DNA of 64,000 bases from positions 622,851,740-622,915,739 of the forward strand of contig NC_081415.1 of assembly GCF_030272615.1 (NCBI RefSeq). Reading direction: 5' to 3'. The position numbers and the translations under genes are program-made. The notes under the pieces were generated by a model, which was not told the origin of the DNA, ran no database searches, and was given only the letters and a program-made list of their open reading frames with translations. How positions within the stretch are numbered: position 1 is the first letter of the stretch; every line of letters starts with the position of its first letter. The stretch is from Cryptomeria japonica (lineage: Eukaryota > Streptophyta > Pinopsida > Cupressales > Cupressaceae). Shown in pieces: positions 9,629 through 21,013 of the stretch.

Positions 9629-11449
9629 TTATGCCCAGTACTTGCGAAGATGCATGCTGTTTATAGGATCGGACAGAGGTTCACCTTCCGGGGTAGCAAG
9701 TTGATATGCCCCCAAGCCATATGTTGCAGTTACTATGAAAGGACCAACCCAATTAGGTTCAAATTTACCTTTGATGATGTTAGTAGACTGTGCATTCTTA
9801 GGGTTTGCCTTTAAAACCAGATCTCCCACTTCGAAGTGTCGCCCTTTGACCTTCTTATTATAAGAGCGATGGAGATGGTTTTGATATGCTTGCAAATGTG
9901 TCAGAGCTGTCTGACATTTCTCATCTAACATCTCAAGCTGATGCAGCCGAGAGACTCTGTGTGTCTCGTCATCAATCAGATGTTGCAAGGAAACACGCAA
10001 GGAAGGAATCTCTACCTCGAAAGGTAAAATAGCTTCGGCACCATACACCAAGGAATAAGGTGTTGCGCTAGTAGGTGTGCGGATAGAAGTGCGATAAGCC
10101 CATAGTGTTGGATTCAGCTGTACATGCCAATCTCGACCAACATCATTGACAACCTTTTTCAGGATCTTGATAATGGTTTTATTTGATGCTTCAGCTTGAC
10201 CATTCCCCTGTGGATAGTATGGACTGGAAAAACGGTGTTGGATATGAAACTTTGTACAAAGCTCTTTAACATCTTTATTCTTGAAAGGATGACCATTATC
10301 AGTGACTATGGCAAGGGGAACCCCATATCTGCATATGATATAATTCAGTAGAAACTTTGAAATTTGGACACCCATGATATAGGTCATGGGGATAGCCTCA
10401 ATCCACTTTGTAAAATACTTTGTGGCTATAATGATGAACTTGTGTCCATTTGCAGAGGTCGGGTGAATCTTGCCAATAAGATCTAATCCCCATTGAGAAA
10501 AAGGCCACGGAGATATGACAGAATGAAGCTCTTGGGTTGGTGCATGAATGTAGTTTCCATGAATCTGGCATTTGTAGCACTTCTTAACAAAATCATGAAC
10601 ATCTTTTTCCAGAGTGGGCCAATAATACCCAGCACGAATCAACTTTTTAGCTAAGCTTAGACCATTGAAATGGCCCCCACATATACCATCGTGAACCTCG
10701 TGTAAAGCCATTTGTGCTTCGTCAGAATCCAAACACCTGAGGAGGGTATGGTCAAAGGAACGACGGTAAAGGGTGTCGGCGATGATGACATATTTGGCTG
10801 TCTGTCGGATAAAGGCTCGGCGTTGGTTAGCGGAAAGGTTGGGTGGTAAGGTTTGGGATTTCAAATATTGATAGACGTCATTGTACCATGGGGAATTGGG
10901 ACCAACAAGAATGCACATCACATCCACTGTCGGAATGTCAAAAGAAGGAACCAGTAATTGTTCAACTAAAAATTCACATTTGTCCATATTGCTTGGCATA
11001 TTCAACATGGAAGCAATCGTAGCCATCGCATCTGCCGACTTATTTTGCATTCTTGGAACTTGATTGAAATGGATAGCCGTGAACTTGGTCTTGAAGAAAT
11101 CTACCATATGCTTATAGGGAATAAGCTTTTCATCTTTTGTTTCGTAGTCATCATTCACTTGTCGGATGACTAATTGAGAATCTCCATAGACTTGCAAATG
11201 CTTGACATTCCAGTGGACTACTACTTGGAGTCCTGTAACCAGTGCTTCATACTCTGCAATGTTATTGGTGCAGGGGAAAGTTATTCTGTAAGACTTTGGA
11301 ATAGCATCACCTTGAGGGGTGACAAACAAGATGCCTGCTCTGGACCCGAACTTGGTATGGGACCCATCAAAATATAACTTCCATTCATTAGATGATGTGA
11401 AATCAAAGACTGATTCATCTGGAAAATCAGTCAACATGGGATGATCATT
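9629..11449 (-). CDS. gypsy (Tat-like) archaeal-type RNase H + integrase, 5'-truncated, frame open
   Basis: An uninterrupted frame of about 602 codons from the ATG at 11437 (open to the junction near 11449) to the stop at 9629-9631. Residues 19-140 are an RNase H with D24 (LYFDGS), E62, D86 (YGDS) and D136. Next is a zinc-binding integrase N-terminus with H249, H256, C287 and C290. The integrase core has D319 (GLDLIG), D380 (TDNG) and E416 (QAEA). The C-terminal domain follows ('[10 protein letters not shown]', '[11 protein letters not shown]'). The enzyme would insert element cDNA into nuclear DNA. Catalytic residues are intact, unlike gypsy E. The ORF lacks gag, protease and RT, replaced upstream by copia sequence, so the ATG is internal to an original polyprotein. 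Confidence 0.88.
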   Translation of the reverse strand, partial: NDHPMLTDFPDESVFDFTSSNEWKLYFDGSHTKFGSRAGILFVTPQGDAIPKSYRITFPCTNNIAEYEALVTGLQVVVHWNVKHLQVYGDSQLVIRQVNDDYETKDEKLIPYKHMVDFFKTKFTAIHFNQVPRMQNKSADAMATIASMLNMPSNMDKCEFLVEQLLVPSFDIPTVDVMCILVGPNSPWYNDVYQYLKSQTLPPNLSANQRRAFIRQTAKYVIIADTLYRRSFDHTLLRCLDSDEAQMALHEVHDGICGGHFNGLSLAKKLIRAGYYWPTLEKDVHDFVKKCYKCQIHGNYIHAPTQELHSVISPWPFSQWGLDLIGKIHPTSANGHKFIIIATKYFTKWIEAIPMTYIMGVQISKFLLNYIICRYGVPLAIVTDNGHPFKNKDVKELCTKFHIQHRFSSPYYPQGNGQAEASNKTIIKILKKVVNDVGRDWHVQLNPTLWAYRTSIRTPTSATPYSLVYGAEAILPFEVEIPSLRVSLQHLIDDETHRVSRLHQLEMLDEKCQTALTHLQAYQNHLHRSYNKKVKGRHFEVGDLVLKANPKNAQSTNIIKGKFEPNWVGPFIVTATYGLGAYQLATPEGEPLSDPINSMHLRKYWA

Positions 11450-11455
11450 AGAAAT
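11437..11455. other. gypsy F / copia A fusion junction
   Basis: On the - strand the copia RT text 'RIEAIRLFL' changes within a few bases to gypsy '[11 protein letters not shown]', with no LTR, PBS, PPT or target duplication between them. Both elements are truncated at the same point. Confidence 0.75.
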
Positions 11456-11830
11456 AATCTTATAGCTTCAATCCTAGCTACAGGTGCAAAAGTTTCACCA
11501 TAATCAATTCCTTCCTTTTGAGAATATCCTTTACAAACCAATCTAGCTTTTTTCCTCACAGCTTGTCCATCTTCATTTAATTTATTCCTAAAAACCCATT
11601 TAGTTCCAATAACATTCTTATTTTTAGGCTGGGGAATTAAAGTCCACGTGTTATTCTTTTCTATCTGATCTAATCCTTCTTCCATAGATTTCATCCTACA
11701 TTCTTCTTTACATGGTTCAATTACTGATACCAGTTTAACTTGAGAAATTAAACATACATCATTAGCTACCAATCTTCTTCTTGTCATCACTCCGTTGTTC
11801 TTATCCCCAATGATCTAATCTTCTAAAAGA
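11450..11830 (-). pseudogene. copia A reverse transcriptase, N-terminal fragment
   Basis: The frame from 11790 carries the start of the copia RT domain: '[17 protein letters not shown]', '[16 protein letters not shown]', '[20 protein letters not shown]' and 'RIEAIRLFL'. The palm motifs, including the catalytic Asp residues, would follow but are cut off at the gypsy junction. The same text occurs in copia B (46480-46790) and C (53650-53930). It cannot be functional. Confidence 0.88.
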
Positions 11831-12002
11831 TTCAACCTTACATACCTAGGAGTCTTCTAACTCTCTATTCCTCTTCTTGATTCTTCAGTTACTGTTGAAT
11901 TTAACGATATTACCAGAGTAATTGGTTCAACATTCTATTCCAATAAAGGTGTTACCAGTTCAAATATGATCATTTCCACTGCTGGTTCTTGTTCATAAAT
12001 CC

Positions 12003-13020
12003 TTATTTGACTTCTATTTTGCTCATCCACCTTGACATTAGCGCTCTCCATAATTCTCTGCAATCTTTTGTTATAACATCTATATGCTTTGCTTTCATTA
12101 GAATACCAAGAAATATTCCTTCATCACATATAGGATCAAATTTGACAATGAAATCATCTCTCTTGATATAACATTTATTACCAAAGATTCTGAGGTACCT
12201 AACTATAGGCGTATTGCCAAACCATAACTCATAAGGTGTCTTACTGATTTCTCCTTTGATATGAAATTTGTTAAATGCATAAACTATTGTTCTCACAGCT
12301 TCTCTCCAGTAGATATGAGGTATATTAGCTTCCATCATCATGGTTCTAGCAACATCTAAGATAGTTATGTTCTTTCTTTCCACAACTCCATTCTGTTGAG
12401 GTGTCTGGGGAGCATAAAATTGTCTCCTTACGCCATGCTTCTCACAAAAGTTACTAAACTCACCGGATGTGAATTCTCCACCATGATTTGACCTTAAGCA
12501 CTTAATCTTCAATCTTTTCTCAGTTTCAAATTTAGTTTTAAATATTTTAAACTTTTCAAAAGCCTCAGATTTTTCCCTTAGAAAAGTAACCCACGTCATT
12601 CTAGAATAATCACCAATAATTAGCATAAAATATCTATCACCTTGAAAACTTTTGATTCTAACAGGGCCACACAAATCCATATGAATAAGATCAAGAACAT
12701 CATTATATTTATCTTGTATACTCTTAAAAGAGGTTCTGACCTGTTTTCCCATTTGACATTATTTACATATCAGATTAAAGGGCTTCACAATCTTAGGTAT
12801 ATCTCTAACTGCATTAGTTGAACTAATCTTTACCATGCAATCAAAATTCACATGACATAGCCTTTTATGCCATAGCCAACTCTCATCATTTTTTACAATC
12901 AAACATGTCTTCTCATCCGAATTCAAATGAAATATATTACCTTTTGCCTGAGTACCGGTTGCAATCTCCAATCCAAATCTATTAATGATTTTGCATTTTC
13001 CATCCTTGAATTGTAATTGA
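12003..13020 (-). pseudogene. copia A integrase (zinc-binding region and catalytic core), broken
   Basis: Two in-frame segments. 12971-12759 has the pre-integrase 'GNIFHLNS' and 'WLWHKRLCHVNFD' with the His residues of the HHCC finger; the first Cys-X2-Cys partner is followed by a stop. 12752-12003 has the core: 'HMDLCGP' (first Asp), 'DYSRMTWV', 'LRSNHGGEF' where Asn replaces the usual second Asp, 'PQQNGVVERKN' (Glu), then 'TPYELWFGNTP'. The Asp-to-Asn change is a G-to-A transition. Near 12060 the frame shifts in the 'EGIFLG' region. Confidence 0.88.
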
Positions 13021-13530
13021 TCCTTTATCCACCAATTGTCCTACACTCAAAATATTATGCCTTAAACCTTCAACATAATAAACATTATCAGTATTGTGCT
13101 TACCATCTAATAATATGGTTCCTCTTCATTTGATCATGCATGCTTTGTGATCTCCAAATCTAACCAGACCGCCATCAAATTCTTGCAAAGATAGAAACTT
13201 CCTTTTATCTCCAGTTATATTGTGTGAACATCCACTATCTATTACCCATTCATCCTTATCTTCAATTTTAGCAGCAAGGGCCTTTTCTTCAAGTACATTC
13301 TCTTCTAGTGTTGAATCATCTTCCTTGATAGTCAGGAACACCCATTCCTTTCCATTGTCGGAACCACTAGAAGAGTCTTGTGTTGGTTCAACATTAGAAT
13401 TAGTCGCACCTTCCTCATCCCCAATGTAACATGATTTATCTTTGTTTCTTCTATATTTATGCTTCTTCCGATATCTAGGGTTAGGTTTAGAATATCTTCT
13501 AGATCTTTCTTCAAATCTTGAATTCCTTTC
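13021..13530 (-). pseudogene. copia A protease region, broken
   Basis: The segment 13341-13126 reads 'DEWVIDSGCSHNITGDKRKFLSLQEFDGG', with the copia aspartic protease signature DSG. A stop follows 'ACMIK', and after it comes the conserved 'NTDNVYYVEGLRHN' stretch in other frames. The protease matures the Gag-Pol polyprotein. A frameshift separates it from the gag linker upstream. Confidence 0.82.
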
Positions 13531-13857
13531 AGGACATCTAGATGCAACATGAGCTATCTTATTACATACAAACCATTTAACAGGTGACTTTTCTTTATAC
13601 TTACTTCCTATCGGTCCTTTTGGTACTCTTCTAGTAAATAGGGCTTCATGCTGCTCAAATTATCCATCTTCTCTCTTCATATCATCCAATTCATTTGCAT
13701 ACAAAGCTTTCCAGTCTTGCTTGTTGCTTGATGATGTAAATGCATGAAAAGTAGGTTTAGACTTCAGAGCTCCAGAAGGTCCAAATTCTTCAAGCTCAAA
13801 AGAAGATAATTTCCCAACCAAGGTATCCCTATTGATAGACGTATTAGCCATTATTCT
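13530..13857 (-). pseudogene. copia A gag, second half with zinc knuckle
   Basis: From the gypsy insertion point inward the frame reads 'TSINRDTLVGKLSSFELEEF' and 'FHAFTSSSNKQDWKALYANE'. It is followed in another frame by the CCHC knuckle 'FVCNKIAHVASRCP', whose first Cys has become Trp. The first half of this gag is at 29134-29705. The apparent ATG at 13851 is not the real start. Gag forms the virus-like particle and binds element RNA. Confidence 0.85.
13853..13857. repeat. target-site duplication of gypsy E, left copy (ATTCT)
   Basis: ATTCT adjoins the LTR edge at 13858 and matches GTTCT at 29134-29138 in four of five bases. Confidence 0.75.
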
Positions 13858-15253
13858 TGATGCTCTATGAAATGGACAACTGTTAGATTAAATCCTGTGG
13901 TCGTATAACACACAAAAACACAAGAAACTGTTAGTGTTAATCAACCAAAACCTAATCTAAGTAGGCATATAAAAAGAGACAATAAAAACATGATAAAGGA
14001 ATTAACTATGGAAGTAAATACTACAAGACATCTCCAAATGCCTTTTAACATGCTCTTATCTCCTTCTCCTTTGTTCCTCTCCTCTCCAAGTTCCAAATTA
14101 GTGTAGCTCTTAGCAGCTTTTTGTACTATTGATTCTTATGGAGGTTCAAGATTGAAATGCTTTAACTATGCTATGCAGGTGTAAAACAAACTAATTAGAC
14201 ATATTATGAAATGAACTAAGATTTATTTTAGTCCAAAATGACAATATATGTGAGTTATGCTAAATGCTCTCTCTAAAATTACTATAGATTAAATGCACAC
14301 AAGTTTTCAGGATCTAGATTATGAAGAAATGGGCTCTATTTATAGGAAAAATGGAGCAATGGATGGCTGAGATTGAGTAATCTCAACAAGGGTTAGGATT
14401 GAATGATATTCAATCCATGTGAGGACTTTCAACCCAATCCCAGGATGACAAGTGTCAATGTGAGATAGGTTGAGAGGAGAGGGAATAAGCATTAAATGCT
14501 TGACATGGCCTGAAGGTTAACTTCGGAGTTAAGGTCAAGGTTGGGTTGAGTGAATAAGTTCTTTATTCAAAGAATAATGATTTTATCCAATGGATAAACT
14601 CTTATGCAAGGGTTAAAGGGATAACCATGGTCAAAGCAATAAATTCTTGAGGAGACACATGAGTCACATGAGGGTTGAGTTAGGGGTTAACCATAAATGG
14701 TCATGTAAGAGCCATAAGTGGTTTGTAAGACTTTAGAGGTCAAATTGTTGAACACACAAAGCATTAATTGCTTTTCAAAGACTTTGAAGTCTTTGAGAAG
14801 TGAATCCAAGTTGCTTAGGAATGTGACAATAATTAGGGGATGGATTAGGTTAATTAGGAAGGGTTTAGAAGAATCTAGAAGAGGGTTTAGGAGTGCAAGT
14901 GGATTTGGTGGGTGAGGGAAAATAGGATTTTAATTAAAATAAAATTAATTTATTTCAATTTGTGGTTGCAACTTGCATTTGTAGGAAAATGCAAGTGGTG
15001 GGGGGGGGGGAATAATTTATTTAAAAGAGGAAAGAGGATTAAATTGAATAAATAGAATTTATTCATTTAATTAAGTGTGAATTTGGTTGAATGAATAAAT
15101 TAATATAAATTGAATAATTTATTTAATTAATAGGATAATGTTTGAAGATGAATTAATTAAATATTAATTTAATTAACTGATGGCTAGTGGATTTTTAATC
15201 AAATAAATAACAAATATTCATTTAATTAAAATGGACAGATTTATGTGACTACA
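13858..15253 (-). repeat. gypsy E 3' LTR
   Basis: It is 1,396 bp, begins TGTAGTCAC at 15253 on the - strand and ends ...CATCA at 13858. It aligns over its whole length with 27762-29133. Differences include about 45 bp present here near 14900-14945 but absent from the other copy, and about 25 bp the other copy has near 28870. A G10-11 run at 15001-15010 is shared. A TATAAATA box lies at 14337-14344. Confidence 0.92.
14337..14344 (-). promoter_or_regulatory. TATA box of gypsy E 3' LTR
   Basis: TATAAATA on the - strand, followed by AGAGCCCATTTC. It is conserved in the other LTR (28241-28248) and in the related solo LTR (50971-50978). Confidence 0.6.
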
Positions 15254-15271
15254 TTTGCCCCTCTTTGAGAC
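15254..15271 (-). promoter_or_regulatory. gypsy E polypurine tract
   Basis: GTCTCAAAGAGGGGCAAA on the - strand directly abuts the LTR start TGTAGTC. It is nearly identical to the PPT of gypsy F. Confidence 0.85.
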
Positions 15272-17700
15272 GGTGCGGTTTATCGTGTCATTTCAAAGAA
15301 AGAAAAATAGGTTTGAAGAAATGCCCCATAAAATATTAATTTAATGGGTGGTATGCCCCCTCAAGAGATGAGCCAATTTTTTTTGAAAAATCGGGCGATC
15401 TCTCGAAAAATAATGAAAATTGGTGAGGTGGTAGAAGAGAAGAATTTAGCAATACTGGTGAAAGAATGGAAGAAAACAAAGTGAATACGGAGAAATGGCA
15501 AGTCAATGAGTACCCTTAGGTCATGTAGGAGATATGGTGAAAATGTGGTGGTTGTGCTTTCGAGTGATGCTATACAATTGATCAAAATTGGTTGGACAAT
15601 CTGGCACAATCGGTTTAATTGCCCTGATCGAGTTAAAGCATGACAGTTGATGTCAGTTGGTCACTTGGATAGGATAAAGTCTAATTAAGTGAATCAAAAT
15701 GACCTGATGTGACTTAGACAATTGATGTAATTGTCTGATAAAGTTAAGGTATAGGAAGCAAAATACTCGTTGAGACTTAGACAATTGATGTAATTGTCCA
15801 ATGTGATTGTGTTTGATTAGTTGATCAATCGATAGTGTGTTCATGTGATGGATGGCTGTGGGGAATCAAGGCAGCCTTGTTGAGACTAGGTCATTATGAT
15901 AAATGCCTGTTGTAGTCTAGGTTTTCCATGATCGATAACCTGTTGAGACCCAAAGATACTTGATCAGAGTATATGTTGATAGTCTAGGTGTGTGTGAGTC
16001 AATGTACCTATGTAGATAGAGTAACTTGCTTGGCTTATACGATGACTTAGGATGGGAAACGCAGTCCCTCCTATTTAGAGATGGATGGTGAGGAACATGG
16101 CTTGATTGATTTGATGGGAAATGATGAAGGGATTATGATGATGTCCAAGATAGGGAGGGTGAGGGGGGGATTCAATGTTAGATAGAAGATATGGAGGACC
16201 TAGGACCGAGTCCTATGGAAGAAGAGGAAAATAGAGTATGCATTGTTATGACTATGTATGCATGATATGCAGCTATTATGAATGTATGGATGGGTGGAAT
16301 GCAATGGAATGCAATATATACAGATGAAATGAAATGACGATCCATGGTGCTTTATTTTTCATCATTGAGATTTAAAATGTGGTAAGAAAATACAAGCAAG
16401 TTGACATAATGATTTAAGATGACCTGAGTATTCCTTACATGAATTTTGATATAGCAAGTTAATACAAGCAACTTGATATAATGGATCAAGTTGACCTGAG
16501 TATTGCTTGCGGAATAGACAAGGATTATCTCCTTTCATGCATGACATGGAACATCCTCCTTGATCTTTTGCCGATCATATCCTAAGACAAGTTCATACTG
16601 TAATCAGAGATAAACTATTTTAGATGAGGCAATAGGAACCAAGGATGGAGCATGGTACCTGCAAGCAAACAACATAAATAAAGAATAAAGAATATGGACC
16701 CTCCTTAATGGTTTATGCTCATATGGTTGAGGTATACGCTGTAGTTAGCAAGCCATAGTGATCTATGACTGTATTTTGCATAAGATCACATAGCTTAGTG
16801 AACTTCCCACATAGACACCATTAGTACATGCCCCAGTACTTCATTGGAATAATTCACAGAAGATACACAAACAATGCTGTAGGAACTTGATATATATAAA
16901 TAAATGAATAACTAACAAATCAACCAAGTACTTGATAGCTTTAAACAAAAATTTCTTGTCAAAGAAAATGTCATTATGTCTTTGTTTTGGTAAGGAAGGA
17001 TGCATCCTTGTTAAGATAGTTTTGTGTGTCGATGTTGATTGTTTGGTTGATTGGATAAGTGGTCATCGTTGGAGTCTTTCACAATGTTTTGTTTGGTATC
17101 TACGTTGAAAAATGTATGTACAGGGCGTTACCATGTTTTTGATTGATTTTTGATGTTTTATCATGTTTTTGGATTTTGTGAGATAGTTTTTTCCAATGTT
17201 TTTGGATTTTGTGAGATAGTTTTTTCCATGCTTTTGGTATTTTGATGATTGTTTTGAATGTTTTTTGATTTTGTGAGATAGTTTTGAATGAAGAACCAAT
17301 AAATTACAAGTAATGTAAAATATACTTCCATCAAATAGGTTAAGGGTATTTCCCCCAGTTTAGGCATGACTTTGAAAAAGCGGGATGCGAGACGCATGCA
17401 GTACTATCCTTGATTGCAGATTAATAACAAGCCATGGTTTGGATGGATGGATGAGTGAATGTAGTGAATGTGATCGCAACAATTCTGAAAGAAAATGGAG
17501 CCATAGCCTTTACGAGTGGTGCCTGTTTGCCAGGTTTTTACCATTGCACTTACCCAAGGTGCCACCGGAGTGGTTGTTCACCGTTTTGTTGCATGATTTT
17601 TCTTTACTATTTTGATGTTTTTGTATTTTCTTCAGGACATTTATCTGAATGTTTTTGATGTTTTTGCCGATATGTATGGGAGCCTGATGCTCTGTGCAGC
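15272..17700 (-). other. gypsy E 3' non-coding region
   Basis: About 2.4 kb between integrase stop and PPT. It shares short blocks with the equivalent part of gypsy F: near the PPT, the ATGCAATAT-rich stretch at 16240-16320, T-rich DNA at 17080-17290 and the motif at 17518-17566. It has no PMD reading frame. It contains small direct repeats: 'CTTAGACAATTGATGTAATTGTC' near 15713 and 15776, and a 'GACCTGAGTATT' pair near 16420 and 16493. The small ORFs inside (15361-15609, 15653-15844, 16362-16547, 17063-17658) look incidental. Confidence 0.6.
17518..17566. repeat. conserved GCCTGTTTGCCAGG motif downstream of gypsy E integrase
   Basis: Matches the duplicated motif at 9411-9472 in gypsy F; here it is single, followed by a diverged 'CCAAGGTGCC' partner. 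It lies about 135 bp past the integrase stop. Confidence 0.65.
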
Positions 17701-19050
17701 TTATGTATTAAACTTTTTAAGGTGCATGTTGTTGGTCGGATCTGCTAGCGCTTCTCCTTCTGAAGTAGCCAACTGATATGCCCCGGACCCAAATATAACA
17801 GTGATAACATATAGACCTAGCCAGTTTGATTCAAACTTCCCTTGATGTTCTCGGTTTGGTTGGTTACAAGGATTCTCTTGAAGAACAAGATCACCTACCT
17901 CGAATGTGCGAGGTCTAACTCGATGATTATAGCTTCTTCTCATACACTATTGATAGGCCTTGAGGTGATTGTATGCAGTTTGTCGTTTGTCATCAAGTAA
18001 CTCTAAATGTTGGAGACGGGATACTCTATATGCTTCATCATCTATGAGATTGTGTAAGGAAACCTGTAGAGATGGTATCTCGACCTCAATAGGTAAGATA
18101 GCTTCTGCGCTATAGACTAGTGAGTAGGGAGTTGTGCCTATAGGGGTTCAAATGCTAGTTTGATATGCCCATAGTGCTAGATTCAATTGAACATGCTAAT
18201 CATTATCGACATCATTGACTGTCTTCTTGAGGATTCTTAATATGTTCTTGTTTGATGCTTCGGTCTAACCATTGCCTTGTGGGTAATAGGGAGTGGAAAA
18301 GTAGTGTTGGATGTGAAACTTCTCACAAAGTTCACGAACATCTTGACTTTTGAAAGGAAGATTGTTATCTATGATGATGGACATGGGTACACCATACCGA
18401 CAGATGATGTAATTAAGGATGAATGAGGCGATCTGCTTGCCGGTAACTTGGGTAAGTGGAATAGCTTCGATCCACTTTGTGAAGTATTCAGTGGCGGTAA
18501 TAATTAATTTGTGGCCGTTGGATGAAGATGGATAGATTTTACCCACAAGGTTGAGTCCCCATTGACAAAAGGGCCATGGTGTTGTGATCGGTTGCAATTC
18601 CTATGCTGGTGCATATATCAGGTCTCCATGAACTTGACATTTCTTGCACTTTCTGACAAAGTAGTAGGAGTCTTTTTCCATGGATGGCCAATAGTATCCA
18701 GTGCACAGGAGTTTCTTAGCTAGTGACAGACCGCTTACGTGAGTTCCACAAATTCCTTCATGTACCTCTTCCAAGGCCTTTGTTATCTCATCCTGTTCTA
18801 GACATCAAAGGAGAGTACCATCAAGACTGTGTCGGTATAGGGTTTCAACAGTAATGGTATATCGAGCGGTTTGGCGAATGAAGGTTTTACGTTGGTTATT
18901 CGATTGGTTAGGAGGAAGTGTGTGATCGCGTAGGTAGGTGTAGAACTCACTGCACCATGGGGATTCAGAACTGATAAGGCAACATATCATCTCAGATTCG
19001 GGGATTTCATAAGTGGGAATCCAAAGTTGTTTGACCAAGAACTCGTAGCG
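17701..19050 (-). pseudogene. gypsy E integrase, broken
   Basis: In one frame with stops: a linker 'FIRQTARYTITVETLYRHSLDG' (18805-19038), the remains of the HHCC finger, the core 'WPFCQWGLNLVGKIYPSSS' (18265-18597) and the C-terminal 'VGDLVLQENPCNQPN' and 'GKFESNWLGLYVI' (17701-17943). The first catalytic Asp of the core has become Asn (GLNLVG; GLDLIG in F). The second is kept in 'IIDNN' though the usual Gly after DN is Asn. A TAG sits just before the Glu-bearing 'TEASNKN'. Confidence 0.88.
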
Positions 19051-20073
19051 TGTTGAATTCTATGGAAGATCTAGGAGAGATGCAATGGTAGCCATAGCAT
19101 CAGCAACTCGATTATGATCTCTAGGTATCTTCTCAAAGGTGATAGTAGTGAATGATGCCTTTAATTTGTCCACCATTTATTTGTACGACATGAGTTTATC
19201 ATCCTTGGTCTAATATTCATTTGTTTCTTGTTGAATGACCAGTTGGGAGTCACCATATACTTGTAGTTCTTGTAACTTCCATTATACATCCAGTTGGAGT
19301 CCTGTGATCAAGGCCTCATACTCAACTATGTTGTTGGTGTATGAAAAAGTAAGCCTGTAAGACTTCAGGATGCTGTCTCCTTGAGGTGTGATAAATAGAA
19401 TGCCTTCCCCCGAGCCATGCCTAGTGTATGAACCATCAAAGTATAGTTTCCATGGTTGTGCTGCTATGATCATGAATATCTCTTCATCTGGAAAATTGGA
19501 AATGAGGGGATGATCACCTATGAGTGGTGCTTCAGCCAACTGATCTGCAATAAGTTGTCCTTTGATAGCCTTATGATCCACATACTCGATGTTGAATTCA
19601 CTTAGAATCATTACCCATTTGGCCAAGCGGTCTGTCAGTGCTGCTTTACTGAGTAAGTATTTGAGTGGATCAATCTTGGCAATTAGCTGTACTTTATGTG
19701 TTAACAGATAGTGCCTCAGTTTTGTGGCTGCCAAGATTACTGCTAGGCAAGCTCACTCAATAGGTGTGTAATTGAGTTCATAGCCAACCAATGTGCAAGA
19801 GATGTAGTAAACAACACACTCTTTCCCTTCTGCATTATGTTGTGCTAGTAGCACACCCAATGCTGTACTTGTTGCTGATATATAGAGTAGTAGAGGCCTA
19901 CTCAGATCTGGTGGGATCAACAATGGTGTATTCATGAGATAGTCTTTAAGCATCTGGAATGCTTGCTGACATCTGGTATCCCATTGAAAGTGGATGCTTT
20001 TGTGTAGTAGGTGTGTAAATGGGTGAGACTTATCTGCCAATTGTGCAATGAATCTTTGGATGGATTGTAGCTG
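19051..20073 (-). pseudogene. gypsy E dual RNase H region
   Basis: The segment 20040-19753 carries the classical gypsy RNase H after RT ('HFQWDTRCQQAFQMLKDYL', 'LLLYISATSTALGVLLAQ'), continuing at 19734 with 'KIDPLKYLLSKAALTDRLAK'. After 'DHPLISNFPDEE' a second RNase H starts, '[17 protein letters not shown]' with Asp, then 'NNIVEYEALITGL' with Glu, and 'YGDSQLV' beyond a stop. The first RNase H lacks an obvious Asp in its LLLYISAT strand. Two RNase H domains in tandem define the Tat lineage. Confidence 0.86.
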
Positions 20074-20968
20074 TCATTGTAATGTCCTTAGCTGACTGAT
20101 GTTCTTTGGAGGTGGCATGTCCATGATTGCTTTGACCTTTGCAGGATCAACCTCAATGCCTTTTCTTGAGACAATGTATCCTAGGAGTTTCTCTGAGGTT
20201 ACTCCAAAGAAACATTTCTTTGGGTTGAGTCGAACATGATATTGTTCCAGTCTATCAAAGATTTTCTCTATAATTTCTAGATGACCTTCTCTTGTTAGTG
20301 ATTTTGCCAGTAATTCATCAACATAATCTTCCATTATGGTATGCATCATGTCATGAAAGATGGTGGTCATTTCTCTTTGATAGGTCGCTCTTGCATTCTT
20401 TAGACCAAAAAGCATGACATTCCAATAGTATGTTCCCCATGGACATGTGAAGGTTGTCTTATGTTGATCCTCTGGTGCAATCTTTATCTGGTTGTACCCT
20501 GAAAATTCATCCATGAGTGAAAGCATGGCATGTACTGCTGTTAGGTCCACTATGATGTTGATGTTTGGTAGGGGGAAGTCATCTTTAGGACATGCTTTTT
20601 TCAGATCTCTGAAGTCAGTACAGATACAGATGCCCCCATTCAATTTGCTGACATGCACAATATTGGATATCCCATCAGCAGAATCAATTGGTCTAATAAA
20701 ACCAACATCTAGGAGTTTTCTTAAGTTCTTCTTTGACGAGTACTGCAATCTGAGGATGCATCTTGCGAAGCTTCTGCTTGACAGGCTTCGCTCCTTCTGC
20801 TACGGTGAGGTGATGCATGACTAAATCAGGATCAAGCCTAGGCATGTCTGCATATGACCATGCAAAGTTGATTTGATGCTTCTGGAAGAACTCTACAAAC
20901 TTAGGTTGTTCCTCTAGAGTTAAAAGAGATGCCAGATGTATGTGGTGAGGAGGTTTAGGAGTCCCCAT
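20074..20968 (-). pseudogene. gypsy E reverse transcriptase, frameshifted
   Basis: The RT begins in 20968-20693 ('EEQPKFVEFFQKHQINFAWS', 'VKQKLRKMHPQIAVLVKEEL') and continues in another frame at 20748 with 'LLDVGFIRPIDSADG', 'CTDFRDLKKACPKDDFPLP', 'DEFSGYNQIKIAPEDQHKT', 'PWGTYYWNVMLFGLKNA' and 'MEDYVDELL'. The catalytic YVDD box reads YVDE, so the second metal-binding Asp is lost. One extra base separates the two frames. Confidence 0.9.
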
Positions 20969-21013
20969 GTTGTATTCTTTTGTTTCCTCAATGATAATTG
21001 TCGATCGTTCCTG

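Larger units (their letters stand above)
3667..11449 (-). mobile_element. gypsy element F (Tat-like), 5' half missing, with an antisense PMD gene
   Basis: Reading the - strand: the RNase H/integrase ORF (11449-9629), about 4.4 kb of sequence containing an oppositely oriented PMD gene, a PPT and the LTR. The 5' LTR, gag, protease and RT are absent. At about 11449 the element is joined directly to a copia RT fragment. Its pol is clearly homologous to that of gypsy E. The archaeal-type RNase H before integrase places it in the Tat lineage of Ty3/gypsy, by established knowledge of that lineage. Confidence 0.8.
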
